In this document: piece by piece, positions 8,893 to 20,048 of the stretch
Layout of the letters: every line of letters begins with the position of its first letter
Numbering within the stretch: the stretch's first letter is position 1
DNA from: Hydrogenophaga sp.
GTDB taxonomy: Bacteria > Pseudomonadota > Gammaproteobacteria > Burkholderiales > Burkholderiaceae_C
DNA: 35,692 nucleotides
Assembly (NCBI GenBank): GCA_018993155.1
Contig: JAGKSX010000059.1
Location: 1-35,692 of the forward strand
Reading direction: 5' to 3'
Program-made: the position numbers and the translations under genes
The notes under the pieces: model-generated
Databases searched by the model: none
The model's input: the letters and a program-made list of their open reading frames with translations, nothing else
What the model was told of the DNA's origin: nothing

Positions 8893-9339
8893 TCAGTCCG
8901 CGCCGTACACCTGATCGGCCCGCTTCACGAAAGCGTCCACCAGGCTGCCGGCGATCTTGTCGAACACCGGGCCGACCAGGGCCGCCAGGGCCGAACTGGC
9001 GAAGCCGTAGCTCAGCTTGAAATCGACCTTGCAGGCTCGCTGGCTGCCGTCCCCCAAGGGGGTGAACTCCCACACGCCATCGAGCTGCGAGAACGGCCCG
9101 TCCACCAGCTCCATGTGCACCTTGCGGTCGACCTCGTGCGTGTTGCGGGTGGTGAAGCTCTGATGCAGGCCGCTGATGGCGATGCCCACGCGGGCCACCA
9201 TGCCCGCTTCGTTTGTTTCCAGCACCTGGCCCTGATCGCACCAGGGCAGGAACTGGGGGTAACGCTCGATGTCGGTGACCAGCGCGAACATTTCGTGTGC
9301 GCTGTGCCAGAGCAAAACGGACTTGTGAATGGTTTTCAT
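8893..9339 (-). CDS. ratA: RatA/CoQ10-type SRPBCC (START-like) protein
   Basis: A 148-residue protein of the polyketide cyclase / Coq10 type. The start MKTIHKSVLLWHSAHEMFALVTDIERYPQFLPWCD at 9339 matches the family opening well; longer frames upstream run through smpB in antisense and were discarded. The rest has the helix-grip pattern ending in LSYGFASSALAALVGPVFDKIAGSLVDAFVKRA. Family members bind ubiquinone-like lipids (Coq10) or, in E. coli (RatA), are reported to bind the 50S subunit and block subunit joining; which role applies cannot be told. It is divergent from smpB with a 48-base gap and is followed by rnfH. Confidence 0.88.
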   Translation of the reverse strand: MKTIHKSVLLWHSAHEMFALVTDIERYPQFLPWCDQGQVLETNEAGMVARVGIAISGLHQSFTTRNTHEVDRKVHMELVDGPFSQLDGVWEFTPLGDGSQRACKVDFKLSYGFASSALAALVGPVFDKIAGSLVDAFVKRADQVYGAD

Positions 9340-9358
9340 ACAATCCAACTCATTGTAT
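9338..9358. promoter_or_regulatory. Perfect inverted repeat in the ratA/smpB divergent spacer
   Basis: ATACAAT (9338-9344) and ATTGTAT (9352-9358) form a perfect 7-bp inverted repeat with a 7-base spacer, overlapping the ratA start codon. Each arm contains a TACAAT -10-like hexamer on one strand, so it may be a pair of facing -10 elements or an operator. No convincing -35 boxes were found. Confidence 0.35.
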
Positions 9359-9387
9359 TGGCCTGAAATGGCCGCACCTTCCGCTTC

Positions 9388-9882
9388 ATGTCCACCAAAA
9401 GCAGCAAAGAATCTTCCACCAAAGGCGTTGACAGCCGCATCGCCGAGAACCGCAAGGCGCTCTTCAACTACGCGATCGAAGAACGCTTTGAAGCGGGCAT
9501 GGTGCTGGAAGGCTGGGAGGTCAAGGCCTTGCGCGAAGGCAAGGTGCAGCTCACCGACGGTTATGTGGTGATCCGCGAGGGCGAGATGTTCCTCATCGGC
9601 TGCCAGATCAACCCGCTGCACACCGCCTCATCCCACGTGAGCCCGGACTCGGTGCGGACCAAGAAGCTGCTGCTGCACAAGGAGCAGATCCGCCGCCTGG
9701 TCGGCAAGGTCGAACAGAAGGGCTATGCCCTGGTGCCGTTGAACCTGCACTGGAAGACCGGCAAGGTGAAATGCGAGATCGCACTGGGCAGGGGCAAGGC
9801 CGAACACGACAAACGCGACACCATCAAGGACCGCGAAGGCAAGCGCGAGGTCGAGCGCGCGATGAAGTCGCGCAGCCGCTGA
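9388..9882 (+). CDS. smpB: SsrA-binding protein SmpB
   Basis: A 164-residue SmpB, which binds tmRNA and brings it to stalled ribosomes for trans-translation. Visible features are the N-terminal [35 protein letters not shown], the OB-fold body with the [16 protein letters not shown] and NPLHTASS segments, [13 protein letters not shown], and the basic C-terminal tail [15 protein letters not shown]...KSRSR that reaches into the decoding centre. It is slightly longer than usual at the N-terminus because of a Ser/Thr/Lys-rich lead ([13 protein letters not shown]). Divergent from ratA, a widely conserved arrangement. No intrinsic terminator with a proper T tract was found downstream. Confidence 0.96.
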   Translation: MSTKSSKESSTKGVDSRIAENRKALFNYAIEERFEAGMVLEGWEVKALREGKVQLTDGYVVIREGEMFLIGCQINPLHTASSHVSPDSVRTKKLLLHKEQIRRLVGKVEQKGYALVPLNLHWKTGKVKCEIALGRGKAEHDKRDTIKDREGKREVERAMKSRSR

Positions 9883-9975
9883 GGTTTTTTTTCCCTGGGG
9901 CGGGAATAAACCCGCCACAGCCGGCGTTCATCCCTGTGCAGAGCCTGTCTGCCCATACCTTCAACGGAGAACGCC

Positions 9976-10353
9976 ATGAAATTCCTGATTCCCCTGACCC
10001 TGGCAACAGCCCTGCTGGGTGGCTGCGCCTCGATGTCGTCCGCCCCGGCCCCTGCCATGGCCAGCGATGGCGTGCTGGTCGGCCCCAACCGCATGACCCT
10101 CTACACCTTCGACCGCGACGTGGCGGGCAGCGGCAAGTCGGTCTGCAACGGGCCCTGCGCCACCAACTGGCCGCCGCTGATGGCCGGTGGAAACGACAAA
10201 GGCAACGGCGACTACACCGTCATCACGCGCGACGACGGCCAGAAGCAGTGGGCCCTGAAGGGCAAGCCGCTGTACTACTGGGCCAAGGACACCAAGCCCG
10301 GCGACAAGACCGGCGACGGCTTCAACAACGTCTGGCGCGTGGCCAAGCCCTGA
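9976..10353 (+). CDS. COG4315-type secreted lipoprotein
   Basis: A 125-residue lipoprotein: MKFLIPLTLATALLGGC is a signal with lipobox LGGC (Cys17). The mature part is the predicted lipoprotein with Yx4D repeats (COG4315, secreted repeat family): GRMTLYTFDRD-like LYTFDRD, CNGPCATNWPPL, the DDGQKQWALKGKPLYYWAKD segment and PGDKTGDGFNNVWRVA. All hallmark parts are there, including the paired cysteines. The biochemical role is unknown. The gene lies 39 bases upstream of an ECF sigma factor, and such lipoproteins are commonly found with ECF/anti-sigma pairs, which suggests coregulation in an envelope or oxidative stress response; that is inference. Confidence 0.88.
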   Translation: MKFLIPLTLATALLGGCASMSSAPAPAMASDGVLVGPNRMTLYTFDRDVAGSGKSVCNGPCATNWPPLMAGGNDKGNGDYTVITRDDGQKQWALKGKPLYYWAKDTKPGDKTGDGFNNVWRVAKP

Positions 10354-10392
10354 GCCTCCCACAGCCCACCACGGCCATTGCCGCGCCGAGAC

Positions 10393-10926
10393 ATGAGACG
10401 CGCCGAGCTGATCGACCAGATTCCCGGTCTGCGCCGCTACGCGCGCGCGCTCACCGGCGACCCCTGGGCGGCCGATGACCTGGTGCAGGACACGCTGGAG
10501 CGGGCCTGCGCCAGGTGGCGGCTCTGGACGGTCGGCACGGATCTGCGGGCCTGGCTTTTCACGCTCATGCACAACCTGCACGTCAGCGACCTGCGCCGGG
10601 CGCAACGTCGCGAGGGCAGTGGCCTGCCGGTGGACCCGGACGATGTGGCGGCCGAGCTGGTGGCGCCCGACGCCGCGCAGGACCTGGCCATGGACCTGCA
10701 GCGCTGCCTGTTGCGCCTGCCCGAAGAACAGCGCGTGGTGTTGCTGCTGGTGAGCCTGGAGGACATGAGCTACGAGCAGGTGGCCCGCATCACCGGGAGC
10801 CCGATCGGCACCGTCATGTCGCGGCTCTCGCGCGCCCGCACCCGCCTGCAGGCGCTGATGAACGCGGCGGCCCAGAGCGAACCGCCCGATGCCTACGCTC
10901 CTCCCCACCTGAGGCGGCTGAAATAG
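10393..10926 (+). CDS. ECF-family RNA polymerase sigma factor
   Basis: A 177-residue group IV sigma factor. Region 2 is seen as LRRYARALTGDPWAADDLVQ and DTLERACARW, with the -10-recognising RAWLFTLMHNLHVSDLRRA following. Region 4 is LPEEQRVVLLLVSLEDMSYEQ with the helix-turn-helix VARITGSPIGTVMSRLSRAR. There is no long extra domain. The start MRRAELIDQIP at 10393 aligns with the family; a short non-ATG extension to 10378 is possible but unneeded. It is followed after 20 bases by an anti-sigma-like membrane protein, so the two likely form a regulatory pair. The target regulon is not visible; the COG4315 lipoprotein just upstream is a candidate. Confidence 0.93.
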   Translation: MRRAELIDQIPGLRRYARALTGDPWAADDLVQDTLERACARWRLWTVGTDLRAWLFTLMHNLHVSDLRRAQRREGSGLPVDPDDVAAELVAPDAAQDLAMDLQRCLLRLPEEQRVVLLLVSLEDMSYEQVARITGSPIGTVMSRLSRARTRLQALMNAAAQSEPPDAYAPPHLRRLK

Positions 10927-10946
10927 CACCGCCCGCAAGACCGACC

Positions 10947-11762
10947 ATGGACACGCCCCTCACCCAGCCGCTGACCGACGCCGAGATCAATCGCCTGCTC
11001 GATGGCGAGGTGCAAGGTGCCGAGCGGGACGCCCTGTTGCAGCGGCTGCAGGGCGATCCACACGGCCGCGAGCGCCTGGCCCACTGGCAAACCCAGCGCG
11101 ACGCCATCCGCCAGTTGCATGCCGGCCTGCTGCAGGCACCCGTGCCGCCCGGCATGCGGGAAGCCGCGCACCGCGCGAGCGATGCGCAGGCCCGCGTGTC
11201 CGGCTGGTGGCGCTGGGGCGGCATGGCGGCCGGCATCGTGCTGGCCTTCGGCGTCGGCCGTTTGTCGAACCACGAATGGCCGGGCGGGCCCGCGCCAGGT
11301 TCTGCCCCCTTGGCCACCCTGCCCGCCTTCGCGCGTGATGCATCGGTCGCCCACGCGGTGTACTCCCCCGAGAAGCGGCACCCGGTTGAAGTGGGGGCGG
11401 CGGATCAGGAGCACCTGGTGCAATGGCTGTCGCGCCGCACCGGCAAAGCGCTCAAGGTGCCGCGCCTCGATGCCTTGGGCTACGAACTCGTCGGTGGCCG
11501 CCTGCTGCCGGGCGACGTGGGTGCGCGCGCGCAGTTCATGTTCCAGAATGCCCAGGGCGTGCGCATTACCTTGTACCTCGGTGCGCTGGACCTCACCACG
11601 GTGCCCGCCGAGACCGGCGAGGAAACCGCCTTCCGTTTCGCGCAGGACGGCCCGGTACCGGGCTTCTACTGGGTCGACCAGGGCTTCGGCTACGCGCTGA
11701 GCGGCCCGCTGAGCCGGGACGCGCTCATGGCCCTGGCCCAGGCCGTGTACCAGCAGCTCTAG
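10947..11762 (+). CDS. Membrane anti-sigma factor
   Basis: A 271-residue protein with the layout of a transmembrane anti-sigma factor: a cytoplasmic N-terminal domain opening with LTDAEINRLLDGEV (zinc-less ASD-like helices, residues 10-60), one transmembrane segment (GGMAAGIVLAFGVGRL, about 91-106), then a periplasmic domain of about 160 residues. The start is the ATG at 10947, 20 bases after the sigma factor stop. The typical HxxxCxxC zinc motif is absent. It would hold the ECF sigma at the membrane until an envelope signal releases it. Assignment rests on topology and gene order; no sequence motif in the periplasmic domain reveals the signal. Confidence 0.85.
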   Translation: MDTPLTQPLTDAEINRLLDGEVQGAERDALLQRLQGDPHGRERLAHWQTQRDAIRQLHAGLLQAPVPPGMREAAHRASDAQARVSGWWRWGGMAAGIVLAFGVGRLSNHEWPGGPAPGSAPLATLPAFARDASVAHAVYSPEKRHPVEVGAADQEHLVQWLSRRTGKALKVPRLDALGYELVGGRLLPGDVGARAQFMFQNAQGVRITLYLGALDLTTVPAETGEETAFRFAQDGPVPGFYWVDQGFGYALSGPLSRDALMALAQAVYQQL

Positions 11763-11768
11763 GCACCG

Positions 11769-12869
11769 TCAGCGCAGATGCCGCAGCGGGTGCGCGTCCG
11801 CCGCCCAGGGGCTCTCGAAGAAGGCCGCGACCTGCGCAGGCGTCACGTCTTCGAGGCGAGCCGGATTCCATCGGGGCGCATGGTCCTTGTCCACCGCCAG
11901 GGCGCGGATGCCCTCCACCGTTTCGCTGGCCGAGCCGGGGCGCAGGTGGAAGCAGCGGTGCACCATGTCGCGCTCCATGCGCAGGTCGTCGGCCAGGCCC
12001 ATGCCGCGCGCGCGGCGGATCTGCTCGAGCACCACATGCAGCATCAGCGGCGAACGCTGGCGCAGCGTGACAGCGGTCTGTTGGCACCACGTGTTGTCGG
12101 AGGTTTCGAGCGCGGCCATGATCTGCAGCACATCAGGCAGGTCGAAGATCCGGTCCAGCTCCTTCTTCGGCCACGTCATCGGTGCCAGGGTGGTGCTCAG
12201 ATGGCTCACGCACCAGCGCTCCACCGAGTCGCCGTTCTCGAACGGCGTGCGTTCGAGCGAGGCCCACAGACCGGGCAGGCGTCCCGAGTCGATGAAACCG
12301 TCGGCCAGGCCCCCGTTGATGGCCTCGCGACCCTTCAGCACATGGCCCGTCAGGGCGAGGTACTCGCCCAGCCGGCCGGAGCAGCGGCTCAGGAAGTAAC
12401 CGCCACCCACGTCGGGGAACAGGCCGATGTTGGTCTCGGGCATGGCCAGCATGCTGCGCTCGGTGATGATGCGCAGGCTCGCCCCCTGGCTGATGCCCAT
12501 GCCGCCTCCCATCACGATGCCGTCCATCAGCGCGATGTACGGCTTGGAGTAGGTGTGGATCAGGTGGTTGAGCGCGTATTCCTCGGTGAAGAAGTCCTCC
12601 AGCGCCGCGTCGCCGGCCAGGGCCGCCTGGTGGAAGAAGCGGATATCGCCGCCGGCGCAGAAGGCGCCGAACGGTCCTTCCTTGTTGACGCCCCGCACCA
12701 CCACCGCGAGCACGGCGTCGTCGTTCTGCCAGTCCTTCAGCGCCTGCGTGATGCGCCGGATCATGTCGAGCGACAGCGCGTTGAGGGCCTTGGGCCGGTT
12801 CAGCGTGATGCAGCCCACGCGCCCGCGGATTTCGGCAACGACATGGGTTTCGGGTGTCAGCGAGGTCAT
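11769..12869 (-). CDS. 3-hydroxyisobutyryl-CoA hydrolase-like (enoyl-CoA hydratase/isomerase family)
   Basis: A 366-residue crotonase-fold protein. Its length and the extended C-terminal half match 3-hydroxyisobutyryl-CoA hydrolase of valine degradation rather than a 260-residue enoyl-CoA hydratase. The oxyanion-hole motifs are FCAGGDIRFFH (residues 70-80) and GGGMGISQGA (121-130); the catalytic acids lie in PETNIGLFPDVGGGYFLSR (Glu145 and Asp153). The ATG at 12869 gives MTSLTPETHVVAEIRGRVGCITLNRP, the normal opening; longer frames upstream overlap the neighbouring gene. It lies 22 bases downstream of the DMT transporter, so cotranscription is likely. It could also be a short-chain hydratase with another CoA ester; the HIBYL hydrolase assignment is the best fit. 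It converges on the anti-sigma gene with a 6-base gap. Confidence 0.88.
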   Translation of the reverse strand: MTSLTPETHVVAEIRGRVGCITLNRPKALNALSLDMIRRITQALKDWQNDDAVLAVVVRGVNKEGPFGAFCAGGDIRFFHQAALAGDAALEDFFTEEYALNHLIHTYSKPYIALMDGIVMGGGMGISQGASLRIITERSMLAMPETNIGLFPDVGGGYFLSRCSGRLGEYLALTGHVLKGREAINGGLADGFIDSGRLPGLWASLERTPFENGDSVERWCVSHLSTTLAPMTWPKKELDRIFDLPDVLQIMAALETSDNTWCQQTAVTLRQRSPLMLHVVLEQIRRARGMGLADDLRMERDMVHRCFHLRPGSASETVEGIRALAVDKDHAPRWNPARLEDVTPAQVAAFFESPWAADAHPLRHLR

Positions 12870-12891
12870 CTTCGTTCTTCCGTTCTGTCGA

Positions 12892-13899
12892 TCAATGTGG
12901 CTGTCTGTCCACGGTCTGGATGCGGGGGGTGCCGACGCGCGAGCGCCAGCCCAGCAATTCGTTGAGCACCAGGGCACCGATGACCAGCGAGCCGCCGGTC
13001 AACACCTCGGGGCCGGGCACTTCGCCCGCGCCGGCCCAGGCCAGCAGGATGCCGAAGATCACCTCCAGCAGCGCCAGCAGCGAGACCTCGGGCGCCTTGA
13101 GCGAACGGGCGCACACGACGGCCAGCGCGCAGGGAATGGCCAGCTGCACCAGGCCGAGCAGGGCCAGCCAGGCCACGTCGGTGCCCGTGGCCTCGAACGG
13201 CAACGCCAGAGGCAGCGTCGCCAGCGAGGACAGGAGGCCGCCCAGCAGCACCGAGGGCACGAGGTCGATCTTTTCGCCATGGGTCTGGCCGCGTTGCACC
13301 ACGGTCCAGTTGATGGCAGCGGCCACCGGCACGCACAGTGCCGCCAGCGAGCCGGCCACCAGGCCACCGGTCTGTGTGGCGGGGTCGCTGAAGGCCTGCA
13401 GGAACTGGCTGCCGTACATGTACACGATGCCCGCGCCGGCCGCCACGATGGCCAGCCAGGTGCGCAGCGCGAGCCGCTGGCCGAGCACCGCGCGCGCCAC
13501 CAGCGCGGTGAACAGCGGGCCCACCGACATGATGATGAGCACGTTGGCCACGGTGGTGAAGGTCAGCGCCAGCATGAAGGCGGTGAACATCACGCTCCAG
13601 CAGACGCCCGAGATCCAGAACGCCTTCGAGCGCGCCAGCACGCCCCAATGGCGCTCGAGCATTCCCTGCCCGGGGTCGTCGGCGATCTGCCCCGCCGCGC
13701 GGTCGGCGGCGCGCCACCAGGGCAGGATCACCAGCAGTGAAAGCGCGGTGAAAGCGCTGCGCCAGAACGTGACCTCGAAGCGCGCCGCCGACTCGAGCTG
13801 GCGCGAGACCACCCCCGCGATCGACCACATCAGGGTCACCACGATCATCATGAACACCGCCTGGGTGTGCGTCAGGCGACTGAGGGCACGAAAGGGCAT
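12892..13899 (-). CDS. DMT-superfamily (EamA) transporter
   Basis: A 335-residue integral membrane protein with about ten hydrophobic segments in two repeated five-helix halves, as in the EamA/RhaT drug-metabolite transporter family. Typical pieces are the first helix QAVFMMIVVTLMWSIAGVVS, FWRSAFTALSLLVILP, and near the end LSLLALLEVIFGILLAWAGAGEVP followed by TGGSLVIGALVLNELL, the conserved EamA ending with the E-P pattern. It likely exports or imports small metabolites across the inner membrane; substrate unknown. The start MPFRALSRLTHTQ at 13899 lies 54 bases downstream of typA, with a terminator in the gap, so it probably has its own promoter or depends on read-through. Confidence 0.9.
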   Translation of the reverse strand: MPFRALSRLTHTQAVFMMIVVTLMWSIAGVVSRQLESAARFEVTFWRSAFTALSLLVILPWWRAADRAAGQIADDPGQGMLERHWGVLARSKAFWISGVCWSVMFTAFMLALTFTTVANVLIIMSVGPLFTALVARAVLGQRLALRTWLAIVAAGAGIVYMYGSQFLQAFSDPATQTGGLVAGSLAALCVPVAAAINWTVVQRGQTHGEKIDLVPSVLLGGLLSSLATLPLALPFEATGTDVAWLALLGLVQLAIPCALAVVCARSLKAPEVSLLALLEVIFGILLAWAGAGEVPGPEVLTGGSLVIGALVLNELLGWRSRVGTPRIQTVDRQPH

Positions 13900-13910
13900 G
13901 GTCTGTTCGT

Positions 13911-13942
13911 AAAAAAGGCCGCGTCCCGGGAGACAACGGCCT
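13911..13942 (-). terminator. Intrinsic terminator downstream of typA
   Basis: On the minus strand AGGCCG (13937-13942) pairs with CGGCCT (13916-13921), with further internal pairing, and the 3' arm runs into six T (13911-13916). It lies 11 bases after the typA stop and would end the rimP-to-typA operon before the DMT transporter gene. Confidence 0.8.
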
Positions 13943-13953
13943 GTGCGGAGCGA

Positions 13954-15776
<1,823 letters not shown>

Positions 15777-15780
<4 letters not shown>

Positions 15781-16778
15781 GATGTGAGTTCCGGTGAGGT
15801 TTCCAGGATTTGCTGTATTTCGGAGGGGCTCAGCAGTCGCCCCGGGATCAACTCCCCGGCCTGGGTGTGGGCACTGCCCAGCAGCACGGAAGATGGGAGG
15901 GAGAATGGGTCGGAAGTCGTGTGGGGCAAGGGACCGAAGACCGCCACGCGGGCGCTGTCAGCCCAGCCGCCCCGGCGGCGCACGCCGCTGAGAAAGCGCC
16001 CGGCATCGTCGGCGCCGAGCGTGACAGGGTCATGACCTACCAGCAGGGACTGCACCGGCAGCAGCCGCGCCAGCCGGTCCTCTTCGCCCAAGGCTTCCAG
16101 CGCATCCAGTGCGATGCATTGCGAGACGTCGAATGGGCCGGTGGCGGTGCGCCGCAGCGCGATGAGGTGGCCGCCGCAACCCAGGGCTTCGCCAATGTCT
16201 TCACCCAAGGTGCGGATGTAGGTGCCCTTGCTGCAGCGCACCCGCAGGCGCAGTTGCGGGGCCTCGCCCTGCAGCTGCATGTCCAGCAGCTCCAGATCGT
16301 GGATGACGACGTGGCGCGCTTCGCGCTCCACCGTCTCGCCGTCCCGCGCGTATTCGTAGAGCGCCTTGCCGTCCTTCTTCAAGGCGCTGTGCATGGGCGG
16401 CACCTGGGCAATGGGGCCGGTGAAGCGGTCGAGCCCCTCGACCACCTGCCCCGCCGTGCAGGTCACGGGGCGCGACTCGATGACGTCGCCCTCGGCATCG
16501 CCGGTGCGGGTCTTCACGCCCAGGCGCACGGTGGTCTCGTAGGTCTTGTCCGCGTCCAGGTGGATCTGGCTGAATTTGGTGGCGGCGCCGAAACACAGCG
16601 GCAGCACCCCGCTGGCCAGCGGGTCGAGTGTGCCGGTGTGGCCCGCTTTTTCCGCGCGCAGCAACCACTTGGCCTTCTGCAAAGCCTGGTTGCTGGAGAG
16701 ACCCAGCGGTTTGTCGAGCAGCAGCACCCCATGCACAGGGCGCCGCTGCACCCGTGTGCGTGGCGCGTGCATGCTCAT
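15777..16778 (-). CDS. truB: tRNA pseudouridine(55) synthase TruB
   Basis: A 333-residue TruB, which makes pseudouridine 55 in the T arm of tRNAs. The N-terminal catalytic domain has [19 protein letters not shown] and the catalytic Asp52 in [19 protein letters not shown]. The [11 protein letters not shown] motif and [19 protein letters not shown] follow; the C-terminal part resembles the PUA-like region of betaproteobacterial TruB and is somewhat longer than in E. coli. Start [13 protein letters not shown] at 16778 overlaps the rbfA stop by 4 bases and its own stop overlaps the typA start by 4, so the three genes are translationally coupled. No missing residues noted. Confidence 0.97.
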
Positions 16779-17146
16779 TCTTCCTTTGAACGAGAAGACA
16801 CGGCCTTGGAAATCAAGGCGTTCATGTCGGCCGCGCGCTCGGTGGTGCGGTCGAACACGAAATGCAGCGTCGGCACGGTGTGGATGTGCAGGCGCTTGAA
16901 CAGGCCATTGCGCAGGAAACCGGCCGCCGCGTTGAGGCCCTGCAGGGTCTCATCGGGGTTGCCGGTCAGCAGGCTGAAGAACACCTTGGCGTGCGCGTAG
17001 TCGGGCGTGACCTCCACCGCATTGATCGTGACCATGCCCACCCGCGGGTCCTTGAGCTCGCGCGCGATCAGCTCGGCCAGATCCCGCTGGATCTGGTCGG
17101 CCACGCGGAAACCGCGGTTGGGGGTGGATGATGCTTTGCGGGGCAT
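16775..17146 (-). CDS. rbfA: Ribosome-binding factor A
   Basis: A 123-residue RbfA, a type II KH-domain protein that helps mature the 30S subunit by acting near the 5' end helix of 16S rRNA, and matters in the cold. Visible family features: [29 protein letters not shown], the [15 protein letters not shown] strand, and [20 protein letters not shown]. The start [12 protein letters not shown] at 17146 lies 3 bases after the infB stop and its end overlaps the truB start by 4 bases. Its place between infB and truB is the standard order in proteobacteria. Confidence 0.97.
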   Translation of the reverse strand: MPRKASSTPNRGFRVADQIQRDLAELIARELKDPRVGMVTINAVEVTPDYAHAKVFFSLLTGNPDETLQGLNAAAGFLRNGLFKRLHIHTVPTLHFVFDRTTERAADMNALISKAVSSRSKEE

Positions 17147-17149
17147 GGT

Positions 17150-20017
17150 TTACAGCGTGCGCGCCACTTCCTTGACTTCGAAGAATTCGAGCTGGTCGCC
17201 TTCCTTGATGTCGTTGTAGTTCTTCAGCTTGATACCGCACTCGAAGCCTTCCTTGACTTCGCGCACATCGTCCTTGAGGCGCTTGAGCGTGTCGATCTCG
17301 CCGGTGTAGACCACCACGTTGTCGCGGAGCAGACGGAAATGCGCGTTGCGCGTGACCATGCCGGAGGTGACCATACAGCCAGCGACCGTGCCAATCTTGG
17401 AGGCCACGAACACGGTGCGGATCTCGGCCGAGCCGATGACCTCTTCGCGCTTCTCGGGCGCCAGCATGCCGGACATGGCCGCCTTCAGATCGTCCACGGC
17501 GTCGTAGATGATGTTGTAGTAGCGCAGGTCCACGTCGTTGCCCTCGGCCAGCTTGCGCGCGCCCACGTCGGCACGCACGTTGAAGCCGATGATCACCGCC
17601 TTGGAGGCGATGGCCAGGTTGACGTCCGATTCGCTGATGCCACCGACCCCGGCGAACACCAGCTGCACCTTGACCTCTTCGGTCGAAAGCTTGAGCAGCG
17701 AGGCCGACAGCGCTTCCTGCGAACCCTGCACGTCGGCCTTGACGATGATGGGCAGCAGCTTGACCTCGCCCGCCGTCATGTCGGAGAACATGTTCTCCAG
17801 CTTGGCGGCCTGTTGCTTGGCCAGCTTGGTGTTGCGGAACTTGCCGGCACGGTAGGTGGCGATTTCACGCGCACGGCGCTCGTCGGTCATCACCATGAAG
17901 TCGTCGCCAGCCTGAGGCACTTCGGACAGGCCCTGGATTTCCACCGGAATCGACGGGCCGGCCGCCTTGATGGGCTTGCCGTTCTCGTCGAGCATGGCGC
18001 GCACGCGGCCCGAGGTCTGGCCGACCAGGATCACGTCGCCGGTCTTGAGCGTGCCGCTCTGCACCAGCACCGTGGCCACGGCACCGCGTCCCTTGTCCAG
18101 GCGCGCTTCGATCACCAGGCCCTTGGCCATGGCATCCACCGGCGCCTTGAGCTCCAGCACTTCGGCCTGCAGCAGCACCTGTTCGAGCAGCGCGTCCACG
18201 CCCGCACCGGTCTTGGCCGACACGCCCACGAATGGGGTGTCACCGCCAAACTCTTCCGGCACCACTTCTTCGGCGATCAGTTCGGAACGAACCTTCTCCA
18301 GGTTGATGCCCGGCTTGTCGATCTTGGTCAGGGCCACGACCATCGGCACACCCGCCGCCTTCGCGTGCTTGATGGCTTCCCTGGTCTGTGGCATGACGCC
18401 GTCGTCGGCCGCGCAGACCAGGATCACGATGTCGGTGGCCTGGGCACCGCGGGCACGCATGGCGGTGAACGCCTCGTGGCCCGGGGTGTCGAGGAACGAG
18501 ATCATGCCGCGCTCGGTTTCCACGTGGTACGCACCAATGTGCTGCGTGATGCCGCCGGCTTCGCCCGCAGCCACCTTGGCACGGCGGATGTAGTCGAGCA
18601 GCGAGGTCTTGCCGTGGTCGACGTGGCCCATGACGGTGACCACCGGCGCGCGAGGCAATGCCTCGGCGTCCTGTTGCGCGGCTTCCTCGTCGGTGAAGGC
18701 CTCGGGGTCGTCCAGCGCGGCCACGATGGCCTTGTGGCCCAGTTCCTCCACCACGATCATGGCGGTGTCCTGGTCCAGCGGCTGGTTGATGGTGACCATC
18801 TGGCCCAGCTTCATCAGCTGCTTGATGACCTCGGACGACTTCAGGCTCATCTTGTGCGCGAGTTCGGCCACGGTGATGGTCTCGGGCACGTGCACTTCGA
18901 TCACCTTGAACTCGGTCGGTGCCACGAAGCTGCTCTGGCCGGCATCGCGCGAATCGCGGTCGTTGCGGCGGCCACGTGGGCCGCCACGCCAGTTGGAACG
19001 CCCGGCGCTGGTGTCGCCACGGGTCTTGATTTCCTTCTTCTTGGCCGCGTCGTCCTTCCAGGTGGAGGACAGGTTCTCGGACTTGACTTCCTTCTTGCCC
19101 GCGGCACCGCCCGGAGCGGCCGCCGTGGCGCCGGCCGTGGCGGGCGCCTTGCCTGGCGTGCCCGCTGGCTTGTGCAGCGTGCCCTTGATGCCCGCCTTCG
19201 GGTCGGCAACAGGCGCCGGCTCCGGCTTCTTGGCCACCAGGGTCCTGGCGGGAGCGGACATCATCGCGCGGATGTTCGCGGCTTCGGCCTCGGCCTTGCG
19301 GCGGCGCTCCAGCAGGTCCTGCGCGCGCAGTTCCTCGGCCTTCTTGGCTTCGGCGTTCTTGTCGGCCAGAACGCGGGCAGCGGACTCGCGCTCCAGCGAA
19401 GCCGTCTTGGCCTGAGCGTCCTTGCTCGCCTTGGCGGCGGCGGCCTCATCCACCGAAACCGGCGCGGCGGCCTCGGCGGCGACGCGCGCGGCAGCCTCAG
19501 CGGCTTCGACCGCGGCTGCACGCTCCTGCTCGGCCTTGGCCTGGCGGGCTTCCTCGGCCTCGCGGGCCTGGCGCTTCTGCGTCAGTTCTTCTTCCTGGCG
19601 GCGCAGCAGCTCGGCCTGGCGGCGCGCGTCTTCCTCGCGCCGGGCCAGTTCCTCGGTGTCGATCGCGGGTGCGGTCGGCGCGGCTTCGGCCACGGCCTCG
19701 GGCACAGCCACCTCGTCGTCGCGCTTGATGAAAGTGCGCTTCTTGCGCACTTCCACCTGGATGGTGCGGGCGCGCCCGGTCGCATCGGCCTGCTTGATCT
19801 CGGAGGTCGATTTCTTGACCAGGGTGATCTTCTTGCGCTCACCCCCGGCCGTGCCGTGGCTGGCCTTGAGGTGGCCGAGCAGCGACTGCTTGTCGGATTC
19901 GGTGACCGCATCGGTCCCGGAAGTCTTGGGCACTCCGGCTGCTGTGAGTTGCTCCAGCAGGACGGAAGTGGGCTTGTTCAGCTCGGCAGCCAATTCGGCG
20001 ACGGTGGTACTGGTCAT
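17150..20017 (-). CDS. infB: Translation initiation factor IF-2
   Basis: A 955-residue IF-2, which brings fMet-tRNA to the 30S subunit and drives subunit joining. The ATG at 20017 gives [16 protein letters not shown], the IF2-N subdomain start; an upstream in-frame ATG at 20074 overlaps nusA and is less likely. A long Ala/Glu/Lys/Arg-rich charged linker (about 100-360) is followed by a second IF2-N-like segment, the G domain and domains II to IV. G1 is GHVDHGKT (464-471) and G3 DTPGH is intact. G4 reads TKID rather than the textbook NKID, which I recall as usual for this bacterial group. The C-terminal C2 domain is complete. It follows nusA after 31 bases and precedes rbfA after 3. Confidence 0.97.
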   Translation of the reverse strand: MTSTTVAELAAELNKPTSVLLEQLTAAGVPKTSGTDAVTESDKQSLLGHLKASHGTAGGERKKITLVKKSTSEIKQADATGRARTIQVEVRKKRTFIKRDDEVAVPEAVAEAAPTAPAIDTEELARREEDARRQAELLRRQEEELTQKRQAREAEEARQAKAEQERAAAVEAAEAAARVAAEAAAPVSVDEAAAAKASKDAQAKTASLERESAARVLADKNAEAKKAEELRAQDLLERRRKAEAEAANIRAMMSAPARTLVAKKPEPAPVADPKAGIKGTLHKPAGTPGKAPATAGATAAAPGGAAGKKEVKSENLSSTWKDDAAKKKEIKTRGDTSAGRSNWRGGPRGRRNDRDSRDAGQSSFVAPTEFKVIEVHVPETITVAELAHKMSLKSSEVIKQLMKLGQMVTINQPLDQDTAMIVVEELGHKAIVAALDDPEAFTDEEAAQQDAEALPRAPVVTVMGHVDHGKTSLLDYIRRAKVAAGEAGGITQHIGAYHVETERGMISFLDTPGHEAFTAMRARGAQATDIVILVCAADDGVMPQTREAIKHAKAAGVPMVVALTKIDKPGINLEKVRSELIAEEVVPEEFGGDTPFVGVSAKTGAGVDALLEQVLLQAEVLELKAPVDAMAKGLVIEARLDKGRGAVATVLVQSGTLKTGDVILVGQTSGRVRAMLDENGKPIKAAGPSIPVEIQGLSEVPQAGDDFMVMTDERRAREIATYRAGKFRNTKLAKQQAAKLENMFSDMTAGEVKLLPIIVKADVQGSQEALSASLLKLSTEEVKVQLVFAGVGGISESDVNLAIASKAVIIGFNVRADVGARKLAEGNDVDLRYYNIIYDAVDDLKAAMSGMLAPEKREEVIGSAEIRTVFVASKIGTVAGCMVTSGMVTRNAHFRLLRDNVVVYTGEIDTLKRLKDDVREVKEGFECGIKLKNYNDIKEGDQLEFFEVKEVARTL

Positions 20018-20048
20018 GGGTTCTTTTCTCCGCTGGGGCCTCCGCTGG

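Noticed and set aside
9883-9920. GC-rich hairpin with a T run after smpB
   Set aside because: The run of T lies before, not after, the hairpin (GCGGG...CCCGC) on the plus strand, and the minus strand has A after the hairpin, so it is not a standard intrinsic terminator.
17150-20017. TKID instead of NKID in IF-2 as a sign of defect
   Set aside because: The rest of the G domain is intact and I recall TKID as usual for IF-2 in Comamonadaceae, so it is treated as a lineage variant.
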